Positions 18,301-26,917 of a stretch of DNA of 54,533 bases are shown here, one piece after another (the first letter of the stretch is position 1; every line of letters starts with the position of its first letter). Position numbers and translations under genes: made by a program. The DNA is from JAPXSY01 sp034003585 (GTDB taxonomy: Bacteria > Verrucomicrobiota > Kiritimatiellia > RFP12 > UBA1067), in NCBI GenBank assembly GCA_034003585.1, contig JAVEYH010000009.1, forward strand, positions 1 to 54,533. The letters run 5' to 3'. Under the pieces are notes generated by a model. The model worked only from the letters and a program-made list of their open reading frames with translations. It did no database searches and had not been told where the DNA came from.

Positions 18301-19153
18301 TGGCCGCGTTGGTCGCGGCGAGGGCCGGCGCGCACAACTCCCAATACCAGCGCGAAACGGTCCGCCAATCCGGGATCGTGCTCAACAGCAGCCGCTGCAC
18401 CTGGGTGTGCGGGGGCGGCATGTCCGGTTCGGGATACATCTGCGGCACGTCCGTCACGGTCCAGAGATGAAGGGTCCGGCCGTCGGCTTCGCGGCGCTCG
18501 GTTTTCGCGACCGTGCCCGGCACCGGGGCGCGCAGCAGCGCGTGGCGGAAGGGCAGGTCCGGCGGGGCGGAGATGGCGTACTCCAGCCGGACGATCGGCG
18601 AGTCGTACTCGAACACCGCGTAATCGGACCAGGTGTCGGGCATGCGTGCCTTGAAGGTTATGCGGCAGGTGATCAGATGGCACACGTCGCCGGGTTCGAG
18701 GCCCGGTAGCGAGAGGCTGAGGGTCTTGTTGTTCGGATCGTAAATGTTGGCGCCCATCTGTTCGGATTCGACCATCACGCGCGCGTACGACGCGATGTCG
18801 AGCGCGATAATCCGGCCGTCCGGTTTGATGATCTCGGCGCGATGCACCAGCGAGGTGCCGTAATGCGCGTTGAACGGGATGCGGACCGAAGAGGCCTCGC
18901 GCCGTCCCTTTTCCGTCAGGATCTTGCTGTACTCGTCATCCCAGACCACCGAGGTGCCGTCGCGTTCGTACCGTTCGAGCACGCGGTTGTCCACCAGCAC
19001 GCGGTCGGCGTTCGGGAACCGGTCGGCGGTGACCGCGGCGGCCGCGGTCATCACGTTCTTCCGGTCAAGTAAGAACGCCTCCGGCGGGGTTCCGGCGCCT
19101 GACGCGTGAGGGAAAAACAGGAACAGGGCAAACAGAAACATGGCGCAATTCAT
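15353..19153 (-). CDS. Double DUF3857/transglutaminase-like secreted protein
   Basis: A 1266-residue exported protein built as a tandem duplication. Half 1 has a DUF3857-like beta domain, then a transglutaminase core with a complete triad: C344 in RYGVCRDKA, the His of FFNHAVTAV and the Asp of LLMDPTDE. Half 2 repeats the DUF3857-like and transglutaminase folds, but the matching site reads QYGHPADRA, so the nucleophile is Pro946. The His (FYSHPLVAV) is kept and the Asp is replaced in YLNEGDQ. The ATG at 19153 has AGGAG five bases upstream; the GTG two codons earlier has no room for a site. A hydrophobic leader (MFLFALFLFFPHASG) directs export. Role in the envelope unknown; half 2 may bind rather than cut or crosslink. 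Confidence 0.82.
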   Translation of the reverse strand: MNCAMFLFALFLFFPHASGAGTPPEAFLLDRKNVMTAAAAVTADRFPNADRVLVDNRVLERYERDGTSVVWDDEYSKILTEKGRREASSVRIPFNAHYGTSLVHRAEIIKPDGRIIALDIASYARVMVESEQMGANIYDPNNKTLSLSLPGLEPGDVCHLITCRITFKARMPDTWSDYAVFEYDSPIVRLEYAISAPPDLPFRHALLRAPVPGTVAKTERREADGRTLHLWTVTDVPQMYPEPDMPPPHTQVQRLLLSTIPDWRTVSRWYWELCAPALAATNAAMRTRVDALIAGANTREERVRRIFKFVSQEIRYMGITAEDTAPGYEPHAVSLTFDNRYGVCRDKAALLVALLRMAGIAAYPVLIHAGAKMDPDVPVPFFNHAVTAVDSPGGGYLLMDPTDENTRDLFPAYLCNRSYLVARPEGETLRVSDVYPAEKNLTRIETEGTLDRNGSLLLKTRIRFEGINDNAYRGHLVRQKPEQRRNFFEAALKNRLPGAEVIECVIAPEDLRDTETPLAVTLTSRVPEFPVRGEGLDLLALPWLGTGLGYANFVIGQTGLDKRRYPLETGITCGTEERVSLHAAAGLGAPHTLPAEVRIDRAGVFFAMRQSVSNTVLSGSLTYHLKTPEFSPSDYLELKRILREIEFAGRKRPLFEAGDPNPPDQETLHDITETRLVSPHAWTTIHTWSRRVLTYAGKKNNSELKIPFNPVWQQVDLLAATVSNANGTVHTVTSKEMNRMDAAWTGSAPRYPAGKLLVVNLPGVETGSVITVTTRFTQTNAPFYCHTHTFGGTAPVAEAVYRLIYPDTLNPAIRLVHPGSVTAGSETRDGLITRTWHAPRQPVTRTEEMLPPWHFFRPTLFVSFGDWPGYARLLRRAAETAADTDRAARRRAKELVRGLRDPRERLLAVRDEVLRTIRPAGPAFLDLPPDCLSPPDRTLADQYGHPADRALLLRSMLRAAGFDAELLFAGQDTTRYPAFSQPMREIPQIGFYSHPLVAVRLRDGICYLNEGDQYSEPGSSGLEGAPALTLRGRPVTIELDESLRNRSHHAWTIDLDASGSARITVSNRFFGTQAGTFRKQYREMLPEERRRHHLELVSAIAHAAEPASALITETEGYPCVRTHTVTAARYATREGRTLTLLIPEVAGILFPLRADSRVNPLFLGMRDTSDLTCEILLPPGYTRLPVLPESKHWTLPNGLGTLDYSVKRMTRADGRVQITITRALARRSAELPAELYPALLEYNRRLAHPATRTLVAERPAALQPAP

Positions 19154-19183
19154 GGGCACTCCTCGTCGATCCCGTGAAGGGGG

Positions 19184-19202
19184 GACGCCTTCCCGAGGCG
19201 TC
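19184..19202. other. Hairpin between mscS-type and transglutaminase genes
   Basis: A perfect 7-bp stem (GACGCCT and AGGCGTC) with a five-base loop lies in the 171-base gap between the two leftward genes. There is no U-rich tail on the minus transcript, so it may be a pause or processing site rather than a full terminator. Nothing else was recognised in the gap. Confidence 0.3.
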
Positions 19203-19324
19203 GGCGGCGGTTTCCGGGGTCCGCTCTACCCGGCGGGCGCAACCGAAACAGGACCAGTAAACCAAAAACGGCGGTTCCGCTCCAGCCTACTCATGCGGGT
19301 TACGGTCCAGCGTCCCCTTTTGCC

Positions 19325-21682
19325 TCACTCTGCGGGCGGAGGCACGTCCTGCTGGGGCAACAGGCGGATCTGCAGCGGCCGGGCCGTATCCACATGGATG
19401 TCGCGTTGCGGAAACGCCATCACAACCCCGTTCTCGGCAAAGGCTCCCGCGATCATATGGCGGAGATCGCTGGCGACCTTGTTGGCGTTGTGTTTCAGCA
19501 CATCCACCCAATAGAGCAGTTCGAAGGCGAGGGCGTTGTCGCCGAAGTTGGCGAACAGCACCACCGGTTTGGGCTCTTTCTGCACATGGCCATGCCGTTC
19601 CGCGGCGTCGGCCAGCAGTTGGGCCACGCGGCGCGTGTCCGAGCCGTACGCCACACCCACCGCGACGGTGAACCGCACCGCGCCGTTGGAGTAGGTCCAA
19701 TTGGTCAGGTTGTTTTCCAGCAGCGCGCTGTTGGGGATCAGCGTTTCGGTATGGTCGAACAGTTGGATGACGCTGGAACGGATGCCGATGGCGGTGACTT
19801 TGCCGCGCTGTCCCGCGACATCCAGCACGTCGCCGACACGGAAGGGGCGTTCGAACAGGATGATGATGCCGCTGATGAAGTTTTTCAGCAGGTTCTGCGT
19901 GCCGAATCCGACGCCGATGGCCAGCGCGCCGCCCGCGAACGCGAAGACGGTGAGGGGGATCTTCACCGAAACCAGGCAGAAGACGAGCAGTACGGCCACG
20001 AAGATCACATGCGACCAGCGCCGGATCAGGTTGGCCTGGTTGGGCCCGATTTTCAGGCGTTCGATCGCGAGCCGCTCCAGCCGGCGCGCGACCCGTTTGG
20101 AAAGGGCCAGCCCCGCCACCAGCATCAGCAAGGCCGTCAGGAGCTTGCCGACCGTGATGCCGCGCTGCCCGGTGACCGTCTGCCCGTCGATCCGGATCGT
20201 GTCCTGCACGACGAACAGCTCGAAACCCCATACCCGCGAGCCCGCGCCGCGGAGGGCCGCGAGAACCCCGCGTACCCGTTTGCGCAGCGGAATCGTTTTC
20301 TGACGGGTTTGGAAGGTCTCGCGCCAGCCGAGGATCATGCGCTCGCGTTTGTCGAGGTCATCGAGAACACGGCGGTAGGCATTCATCTGTTCGGTCCGCG
20401 CCGCCGCACGCTGGCGCGCCAGGACGGGATCGGCGTGCGCGACCGGGTCGCGGCCGCCGTTTTTTTGCTGTTCCTCGATTTGTCCCGCGAGCAACTCGAT
20501 CTGCTGGGTGTAATACGGTTTGGCGGACCGGATCAGCTCGTGCAGCGCGTCCAGATTCTGCGAGGCGGTCGCGATTTCGGCAGGGTCATGCCGCTGGAAA
20601 ACCGAAAAACGCAACTGCCAGAGCCGGGCCTCGGTGTCCGTGCCGCGCAGGAGTTGGCGCAGGCACGCGACATGCTCGGTGTGGGCCTCGACCTGAAGAT
20701 GACGGGTGTCCACGATCTCGCGCAATGTCCGGATATCGTCTGGGGACAGTGCGGAATCGGAGGCCAGCGCCTGCTGCAGGTTGGTGCGGGCCGAGGCGAG
20801 TTCGGCCTGGCTCGCGGCGAGCCGGGCGTAGGCGTCGAGTTCCTCCTCTTTCAGGCGGGTACGCAGGAGGTTGAGCTGCCCGAGAACGCGGTCGAGGTCG
20901 CGTTGCGGAAAAACGACATCCAGGCCGATCAGATCCGACTGTCTGCGGGCGAACGTCAGTCGCCGCCGGTGTTCCTCCCGTTCCAGATCTCGGATCTTGC
21001 TTTTCGTGTCCAGAGAGGTGATGGATGCCGCCGCTGCCTGCCGGCGCGCCTGTTCCAGATCCCGCAGCCAGAGGAGCCGGACCCGTTGCGCTGACTCAGC
21101 CGCGACTTCGAGCTGCTCATTCAGTTTACGGATTTTCCCTTCGCTTGCCTCCAGGCCGATTGTCATGTCTGAGGCGAAACGACGGATGAAAGACGCTGCG
21201 GTTTCCAGCGCGCGGATTTTCTTCTCGGCGGTCTGGGCCGTCTCCCGTATCTCGTCCGCGAACAGCACGGAGAAGGGGGGCGGCTCCGGAAAACCGGGCC
21301 AGCTCTGAACCTCGCGGTCGAAGTCCTCGATCCGTCGGCGCACCGCCTCATAGGCGGCCAGATCGTCCAGATGCGCCTGATACGTTTGCGCGAGCCGCTG
21401 CAACAGCGAGCGGTATTCGATCCCTTCCGTTGCTGTGGCGCCCGGCGGAGGATTGGTCGGATTCCCGAATCCGGCATGGCGGGCGAGGCGCGCCCGGACG
21501 TCCGCGAGGCTCTCGCGCAGATGCGCATCCGTTGCCGACGGTAGGGCATGGGCCGCCGCAGCCGTCGCCGGACCCTGTTCGGCGCGTAAGGCGTTCGGTG
21601 AGACGGCGGTCGCCCCGAGCAGCAGCATGACGGGGAGTGCGGCGCCTCCCCGGACACGGGACAACAGGTGTGCGATCATCAT
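19325..21682 (-). CDS. MscS-family mechanosensitive channel, long N-terminus
   Basis: A 785-residue member of the large MscK/YbiO-like branch. A signal peptide (MMIAHLLSRVRGGAALPVMLLLG) leads to roughly 450 residues of mostly helical, coiled-coil-prone periplasmic sequence. A membrane segment (LLTALLMLVAGLALS) comes next. The MscS core includes pore-lining GGALAIGVGFGTQNLLKNFISG, then the beta domain FERPFRVGDVL, V..IG.RSS and IPNSALLEN, and a C-terminal alpha/beta vestibule. It gates in response to membrane tension and releases solutes during hypo-osmotic shock. The ATG at 21682 has GGAGA nine bases upstream and starts a proper leader; the longer frame to 21754 does not. The gene diverges from the FHA gene across 227 bases of probable promoter sequence. 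Confidence 0.85.
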   Translation of the reverse strand: MMIAHLLSRVRGGAALPVMLLLGATAVSPNALRAEQGPATAAAAHALPSATDAHLRESLADVRARLARHAGFGNPTNPPPGATATEGIEYRSLLQRLAQTYQAHLDDLAAYEAVRRRIEDFDREVQSWPGFPEPPPFSVLFADEIRETAQTAEKKIRALETAASFIRRFASDMTIGLEASEGKIRKLNEQLEVAAESAQRVRLLWLRDLEQARRQAAAASITSLDTKSKIRDLEREEHRRRLTFARRQSDLIGLDVVFPQRDLDRVLGQLNLLRTRLKEEELDAYARLAASQAELASARTNLQQALASDSALSPDDIRTLREIVDTRHLQVEAHTEHVACLRQLLRGTDTEARLWQLRFSVFQRHDPAEIATASQNLDALHELIRSAKPYYTQQIELLAGQIEEQQKNGGRDPVAHADPVLARQRAAARTEQMNAYRRVLDDLDKRERMILGWRETFQTRQKTIPLRKRVRGVLAALRGAGSRVWGFELFVVQDTIRIDGQTVTGQRGITVGKLLTALLMLVAGLALSKRVARRLERLAIERLKIGPNQANLIRRWSHVIFVAVLLVFCLVSVKIPLTVFAFAGGALAIGVGFGTQNLLKNFISGIIILFERPFRVGDVLDVAGQRGKVTAIGIRSSVIQLFDHTETLIPNSALLENNLTNWTYSNGAVRFTVAVGVAYGSDTRRVAQLLADAAERHGHVQKEPKPVVLFANFGDNALAFELLYWVDVLKHNANKVASDLRHMIAGAFAENGVVMAFPQRDIHVDTARPLQIRLLPQQDVPPPAE

Positions 21683-21909
21683 ACGGATTGGTCTCCGACC
21701 CGCATGCGGAAGCGTTCCGCCTTGCGGGGCCGTCAGGCAATCGAGGGAAAACAATTCTCATGATTTCATAATTCGACTGCCTCATCAAGCGGGGATGGTT
21801 CTTGCCGCGCAGTTCGCTTTCGGGCGTGACAGGCGGCCCGAAGATCCGGATAATAAGGTTCTGTCGGACAAGACGTGCTGTGGCGACACGGAAAGAGCGG
21901 ATACGGAAG

Positions 21910-23289
21910 ATGAGTGCGGAAACCCTGAATCTGATCGTGGAGGGCGGGCCGTTGGCGGGTCGCCGGTTCCCCGTGCCGCCGGAAGGGTTGCTGTTGGGCC
22001 GGGCGAGCCGCTGTGATCTCGCCCTTCTCGACCTCTCGCTTTCCCGGCGCCACTGCCGATTCGAATGGCGCGGAACGGTGTTGTGGGTGGTGGATCTGAA
22101 CAGCGCCAACCAGACGCTGGTCAACGGTCAGGCGATCCACGAGTCGGCCTTGGGGCCGGACGATGCGGTCACGGTCGGCGAGACGACGATCCGCATCCGG
22201 CGGGAAGAGGTGCCCACCGTTTCGTTGTCCGACCTGCCGGATCAGGACGTTGCCGCGGGCGCGGCGTCCCCCCCGTTCGGGGCGGAAGGCAGGGGGATGC
22301 CCGATCCGTTTGCCTGGCGTCGGCGTTCCGTGCGCGCACCCCTTGCGCTGGGCGGTTTGCTGGCGCTCCTTGCCGGTGCGGTGCTGCTGTACCGGTCGCG
22401 TCCGGACGACGGCGCGGGCGAAAGGATCGCGCTGCCGGTCGCGGAGTCCGGCGCGGTAACGCAACCCCAGTCCGCCCCGCCTGCACCGGCCGCGGATCCG
22501 GAGCGGTCCGCCCCGCCTGCCGCACCCGGAACGGCGACAGCGGAGCCGCATGCGGAAACGGTGTCCGAGCCGTCTTCTTCCGGGCCGGCGCCGGATGAGG
22601 CGGAGGTCCGTTCAGAACCCTCCGTGCCGCCGGTGAAGAGGGATGGCGCGCCGCACGGCGAGAAGCCGTTGCCTTGTTCTTTGCGCGTGGAATCCGATCC
22701 CCCCCAGGCGCGTGTCACCGTCAACGGCGCCGATCTGGGCGAGACCCCCTGCGCGCTGCCCGATCCGAAACCCGGGGTATACACGTTGCTCGTGGAAAAA
22801 AGCGGACACGAGACCCTGATTCGCAAGATCATGCTGGAGGGCGGGGACGCGGTCACCGAGCGTTTCAGGCTGGAATCCGTTACCGGCAGTCTGGCGGTCC
22901 GCACCGCGCCCGCGATCGCGACCGTGCTGCTCGACGGCAAAAAAGTCGGCATCACCCGCCCGCGCGGCACGGATGCGTCCGGCGCGTCGGAGCCGCTGGT
23001 GTTGCGGGATCTGCCTGAGGGCGAGCATCAGGTTGAGGTGTGCCGTAAAGGATATGCGACCCAGCGCCGGACGGTAATCGTGAAGCGAGGGGAGCAGGCC
23101 GCCGCGGCGCTCGCATTGCCGCGGCAGTTCACGCCCAATTACGAGGTCCGCACCTCCCGCTCGCATTACCGGGGCGTGCTGGAGTTCATCGACGCCGAGG
23201 GAATCCGCTTGGAGACGGCGCCGGGCATCACCCAGACCATCCTGCTGCGGGATGTCAAACAGCATGGCGCGCTGCCGGCGGAGGAGTGA
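21910..23289 (+). CDS. FHA-domain membrane protein with PEGA repeats
   Basis: A 459-residue protein. Residues 5-95 form a forkhead-associated domain (GRASRCDLALLDLSLSRRHC and the N..NQTLVNGQ element), which binds phosphothreonine peptides. Residues of about 140-160 are one membrane helix (LALGGLLALLAGAVLLY). A Pro/Glu/Ser-rich linker follows. Then come two PEGA-type beta repeats (LRVESDPPQARVTVNG..LGETP and LAVRTAPAIATVLLDGKKVG) and a small C-terminal domain. The FHA half would be cytoplasmic and the PEGA half periplasmic. No kinase gene is nearby. It overlaps the hrpB-type gene by a few bases. The ATG at 21910 follows GGAAG. Confidence 0.82.
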   Translation: MSAETLNLIVEGGPLAGRRFPVPPEGLLLGRASRCDLALLDLSLSRRHCRFEWRGTVLWVVDLNSANQTLVNGQAIHESALGPDDAVTVGETTIRIRREEVPTVSLSDLPDQDVAAGAASPPFGAEGRGMPDPFAWRRRSVRAPLALGGLLALLAGAVLLYRSRPDDGAGERIALPVAESGAVTQPQSAPPAPAADPERSAPPAAPGTATAEPHAETVSEPSSSGPAPDEAEVRSEPSVPPVKRDGAPHGEKPLPCSLRVESDPPQARVTVNGADLGETPCALPDPKPGVYTLLVEKSGHETLIRKIMLEGGDAVTERFRLESVTGSLAVRTAPAIATVLLDGKKVGITRPRGTDASGASEPLVLRDLPEGEHQVEVCRKGYATQRRTVIVKRGEQAAAALALPRQFTPNYEVRTSRSHYRGVLEFIDAEGIRLETAPGITQTILLRDVKQHGALPAEE

Positions 23290-23291
23290 GG

Positions 23292-25784
23292 GTGTTTCCG
23301 GTTGACCGCGTTCTGCCTGCTTTGGCCGCCTCGCTGGCCTCGAACCGCACGGTGGTGCTTCAGGCGCCCCCCGGGTCCGGCAAAACGACGCGCGTCGCCC
23401 CTTTTCTGCTGGACGCCCCCTGGCTTGCGGGCCGCAAAATCCTGCTGCTCGAGCCGCGCCGCCTGGCGGCCCGGGCCGCGGCCGCCTACATGGCCCGCCA
23501 GCGCGGCGGAGCGGTCGGCGGCACGATCGGCTACCATATCCGCCTGGAACGCAGGATCGGGCCGCAGACCCGCATCGAGATCCTGACCGAGGGGTTGCTG
23601 ACCCGCCGCCTGCTGGACGACCCGGAACTCGCCGATACCGGGCTCATCCTGTTCGACGAGTTCCATGAGCGGAGTCTGGCGGCGGATATGGGCCTTGCCC
23701 TGGCGCTCGACGCGCGCCGCGCGCTGCGCCCGGACCTGCGGCTGGCGGTGATGTCCGCCACGATCCGCCCGGGTCCGGTGGCGGCGCATCTCGGCGACGC
23801 GGACATCCATCAGGCCGACGCGCGCTGTTATCCGGTGGAAACCCGGCTGCTGGGCCATGTGTCCGCGGCGCCATTGCCGAGCCGGGCGGCGGAAGCGGTG
23901 TGCCGGGCGTTGCGTGAGGAGCCCGGCAGCATTCTGGTTTTTCTGCCCGGCGAGGGCGAGATCCGCCGCACCCTTGAACGATTGCGGGAGGCGGAACTGC
24001 CGCCGGAGGTCTCCCTGCACCCGTTGTACGGCGCGTTGCCGCCTGGCGAGCAGGATGCGGCCGTCGCACCGGCTCCGCCCGGCCGCCGCAAGGTGGTGCT
24101 GGCCACCTCGATCGCGGAAACCTCGCTGACCATCGAGGGAATCCGCGTGGTGATCGATTCGGGGTGGATGCGCGTGCCGCGCTTCTCGCCGCGCCACGGC
24201 ATGACCCGGCTCGAGACCTTGCGCGTCACCCGCGACCGCGCCGACCAGCGGCGCGGCCGCGCGGGCCGTCTGGAGCCCGGAGTCTGTTACCGGCTGTGGG
24301 ATGAGGCGGCCGACCGCCAGATCTCCGCCGAAGCGCTGCCGGAGATCCTGGAGGCCGATCTCGCCCCCACGGTGTTGCAGGCCGCGGATTGGGGCTCCGC
24401 CGCGCCGGACGGTCTGCCGTGGCTCACGCCGCCGCCGGATGCGGGGTGGCGTCAGGCCGTGGGGCTGCTGCATGAGCTGGGCGCGCTGAACGCTCCCGCG
24501 CCGGACCCGGCCGGGTCCGGTCGCGCCTGGCCCGCCATCACGGCCCGCGGACGCGAGATGGCGCGGCACCCGGTTCATCCCCGTCTCGCCCATATGATTC
24601 TGGAGGCGGCACGCGAAAGGTGCGCCCGTCAGGCCTGCCTCGTGGCTGCCGTCCTTTCCGAGGCGCCGGCCGAATCCGCGCTGCGCCGGGAAACCGATGT
24701 GCGCGTGTTGCTGGACCGTCTCGGCCGTGAAGGGGGGGCGCGCGACCGCTTCGCCCTCCGGGTGCGCGAGCTGGCGCGTCAGTGGGGTCAGGCCTATCCC
24801 GCGCGCGACGCGCGGGAGCTTCCGGCGGGGAGACTGCTCGCCTGGGCGTATCCCGACCGCATCGCGCGGCGCCGCGACGCCGCGGGCCGCTATCTGCTGC
24901 GCGGCGGGCGCGGAGCGGTTCTGGGAACGTCCGAACCGTTGGCGCAGACCGAATGGCTGGTGGCGGCGGAACTTCAGGACGGCGCCGCAGAGGCCCGGAT
25001 CCGTCTGGCCGCGCCGCTCACGGTCGAGGAGGTGGAGGAGGCGTTCGGCGGAGAGTTTGAGGAACGGACCGAGACCTATTGGGATGCGCGCGCCGAAGCC
25101 GTACAGGCGGTCCGCAGGATCGGGCTGGGTGCCATCACCCTCCGCGAGGGCGGACAGGCCGCGCCGGATCCGGCCGCGCTGCGCGCGGCCCTGTACGAGG
25201 GGATCCGGCAGAAGGGGATCGATCAGTTACCGTGGACCAAGAATGCCCGCGCCCTGCAGTCCCGCGTGGCGTTTCTGCGCCAGGCCATGCCGGAGTTGGG
25301 GTGGCCCGACCTCTCCGAAGAGGCGCTGGCCGCGGATCTGGACGCGTGGCTGGGGCCGCATGTCGAAGGGATCATGCGGTGGAGCCGGGTGCAGGCGCTC
25401 GACCTGATGTCGATCCTTCTGGCAACCCTTGACGCGCGCGGTGTGCCGCGACGGCGGCTGGACGAACTCGCGCCCACGCACATCCGGGTCCCGAGCGGCT
25501 CGTCCGTACCGATCCGCTATGAGGGGGACACGCCCTATCTGCATGTCCGCATCCAAGAGGTCTTCGGCATGACGCAAACCCCGCGGGTGGCGGCGGGCCG
25601 CGTGCCGGTGGTGATGAGTCTGCTCTCGCCGGCCCAGCGCCCGGTGCAGGTCACGCGCGACCTCGAAAGTTTCTGGAGCACCGGTTACGCGCTGGTGCGC
25701 AAAGATCTCCGCGGCCGCTACCCCAAACACTACTGGCCGGAAGATCCCTGCGAGGCGACCGCCACCCGCCGCGTGCGGCCCTGA
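23292..25784 (+). CDS. hrpB: DEAH-box ATP-dependent helicase HrpB
   Basis: An 830-residue DEAH/RHA helicase of the HrpB type. Visible are Walker A G28-S-G-K31-T-T, the ILLLEPRRLAARAAA motif typical of HrpB, TEGLLTR, D122-E-F-H125, MSATI, the motif VI RRGRAGR and a long HrpB-specific C-terminal region ending in LRGRYPKHYWPEDP. Length matches the family. Two GTG starts are possible. The one at 23292 has AGGAG five bases upstream; the one at 23286 overlaps the previous stop (GTGA) but leaves almost no spacing. Role in the cell is RNA unwinding; the exact substrate is not settled in this family. Confidence 0.92.
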   Translation: MFPVDRVLPALAASLASNRTVVLQAPPGSGKTTRVAPFLLDAPWLAGRKILLLEPRRLAARAAAAYMARQRGGAVGGTIGYHIRLERRIGPQTRIEILTEGLLTRRLLDDPELADTGLILFDEFHERSLAADMGLALALDARRALRPDLRLAVMSATIRPGPVAAHLGDADIHQADARCYPVETRLLGHVSAAPLPSRAAEAVCRALREEPGSILVFLPGEGEIRRTLERLREAELPPEVSLHPLYGALPPGEQDAAVAPAPPGRRKVVLATSIAETSLTIEGIRVVIDSGWMRVPRFSPRHGMTRLETLRVTRDRADQRRGRAGRLEPGVCYRLWDEAADRQISAEALPEILEADLAPTVLQAADWGSAAPDGLPWLTPPPDAGWRQAVGLLHELGALNAPAPDPAGSGRAWPAITARGREMARHPVHPRLAHMILEAARERCARQACLVAAVLSEAPAESALRRETDVRVLLDRLGREGGARDRFALRVRELARQWGQAYPARDARELPAGRLLAWAYPDRIARRRDAAGRYLLRGGRGAVLGTSEPLAQTEWLVAAELQDGAAEARIRLAAPLTVEEVEEAFGGEFEERTETYWDARAEAVQAVRRIGLGAITLREGGQAAPDPAALRAALYEGIRQKGIDQLPWTKNARALQSRVAFLRQAMPELGWPDLSEEALAADLDAWLGPHVEGIMRWSRVQALDLMSILLATLDARGVPRRRLDELAPTHIRVPSGSSVPIRYEGDTPYLHVRIQEVFGMTQTPRVAAGRVPVVMSLLSPAQRPVQVTRDLESFWSTGYALVRKDLRGRYPKHYWPEDPCEATATRRVRP

Positions 25785-25790
25785 CGCGAG

Positions 25791-25807
25791 CCCTGAGCTG
25801 ATCAGGG
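25791..25807. terminator. Hairpin between convergent genes
   Basis: A perfect 6-bp stem CCCTGA/TCAGGG with a five-base loop sits in the 29-base gap between the convergent hrpB-type and regulator genes. It could end transcription in both directions, but there is no strong U-tract. Confidence 0.35.
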
Positions 25808-25813
25808 GAGGGG

Positions 25814-26710
25814 TCAGCCGTTCCGCGGGTCCCCTTTTTTCCGGAACGCGAGGGGAGAGACGCCGGTCTTGCGCTTAAACAGGGCGGAGAGGTGCTTCTG
25901 ATCGCAGAAACCGGCGCGCGCGGCGATTTCGGTGATGGGAAGACGGGTTTCGGTGAGCAGACGCCGGACGGCATCCAGTCGCGCGCGCTGGTGAACCTCT
26001 CCGAGCGTCATGCCGGTTTCGGCGCGGAAACGGCTGCGCAGGGTCGAGTAGCTGACGCGGCTGGCCTTGGCGAGCCCGGCGTAATCGGGCTTGCGGGCCG
26101 AACAGGCCGTTAACGCGCTGAGGGCGGACGCGACGCAGGGAGAGATGCCTCCGGCCGGTTGCCGCGCCGCCGCCAGATGGCTGGCGAGGGCGGCCTCGAT
26201 CCGGGCGGCGGCGCGCTGCAGGTGGCGGATGCAGGCGGCCAGGGCTTTTTTCTGAAGGCGTTTGTCGGGTCCGGAGACCCAGAGGGCGGCGAGCGGATGC
26301 CCCTGCGGATCGCGGATGGCCACTCCGCCGCAATGGCAGCAGATCAGTTCCTCCGCGATGTCGGTGGCGTACCCCGCGCGGCGGACGCGCGCCAGCCGCT
26401 TCTCAAAAGTCCTGCGGTCGGTGATCGTGTTGGGGGTCAGTTTCGGGTACGAGAGGCGGTCAAGCAGGGCGGCGCGCCGCTTCGCGGGAAGGTGGGCCAC
26501 CAGCGCTTTGCCGGGTGCCGAGGTGTGCAGCGGCGTACGTGTCCCGTCGCGGAAGCTGAAACAGGTGTAGCCCGGTCCGCGGATGCTGTAGAGCACAAGA
26601 TTCTTCAGCCGTTTCGTGTCCAGCACCGCGAGGCCGTAGGTCTCTGTCATCTTGTCGCGAATCGACAAGAGGTGGGGCATGGCCAGATTTTTCACCGTCT
26701 CGCGCCGCAT
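25814..26710 (-). CDS. IclR-effector/AraC-HTH chimeric transcription regulator
   Basis: A 298-residue regulator. About residues 10-185 match the IclR ligand-binding domain: GLAVLDTKRL near the start, PLHTSAPGKALVAHLP, YATDIAEE, GGVAIRDPQGHPLAALWVSGP. There is no IclR winged helix in front of it. Instead, about residues 195-298 are an AraC-type double HTH (SYSTLRSRFRAETGMT, ITEIAARAGFCDQKHLSALFKRKTGVSP). The natural IclR order (HTH first) is thus replaced by an effector-first fusion. GGAGGGGG lies about eight bases upstream of the ATG. It diverges from the LamG fragment and the dihaem-protein gene across 207 bases, which it probably regulates. A carboxylate or sugar effector is likely, but not known. 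Confidence 0.8.
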   Translation of the reverse strand: MRRETVKNLAMPHLLSIRDKMTETYGLAVLDTKRLKNLVLYSIRGPGYTCFSFRDGTRTPLHTSAPGKALVAHLPAKRRAALLDRLSYPKLTPNTITDRRTFEKRLARVRRAGYATDIAEELICCHCGGVAIRDPQGHPLAALWVSGPDKRLQKKALAACIRHLQRAAARIEAALASHLAAARQPAGGISPCVASALSALTACSARKPDYAGLAKASRVSYSTLRSRFRAETGMTLGEVHQRARLDAVRRLLTETRLPITEIAARAGFCDQKHLSALFKRKTGVSPLAFRKKGDPRNG

Positions 26711-26917
26711 CCCATCGCCCCCTCCAATTTATCTTGAAGGATACACGGTTTCGGGGAACGGGACAAGGCCGGTTGTCAAAAAATCAACTTTTTCCGGCAC
26801 AGATTTTTGTCATGCGGGGAGGTCGACGGAGTAACGCGATTCTGGTTCAATGATGGCGATGGTTGACTCCGGAGGCAGTACGCGTCAAAAAACCGTTGGG
26901 TTTTGAGGAGCAAGGTC

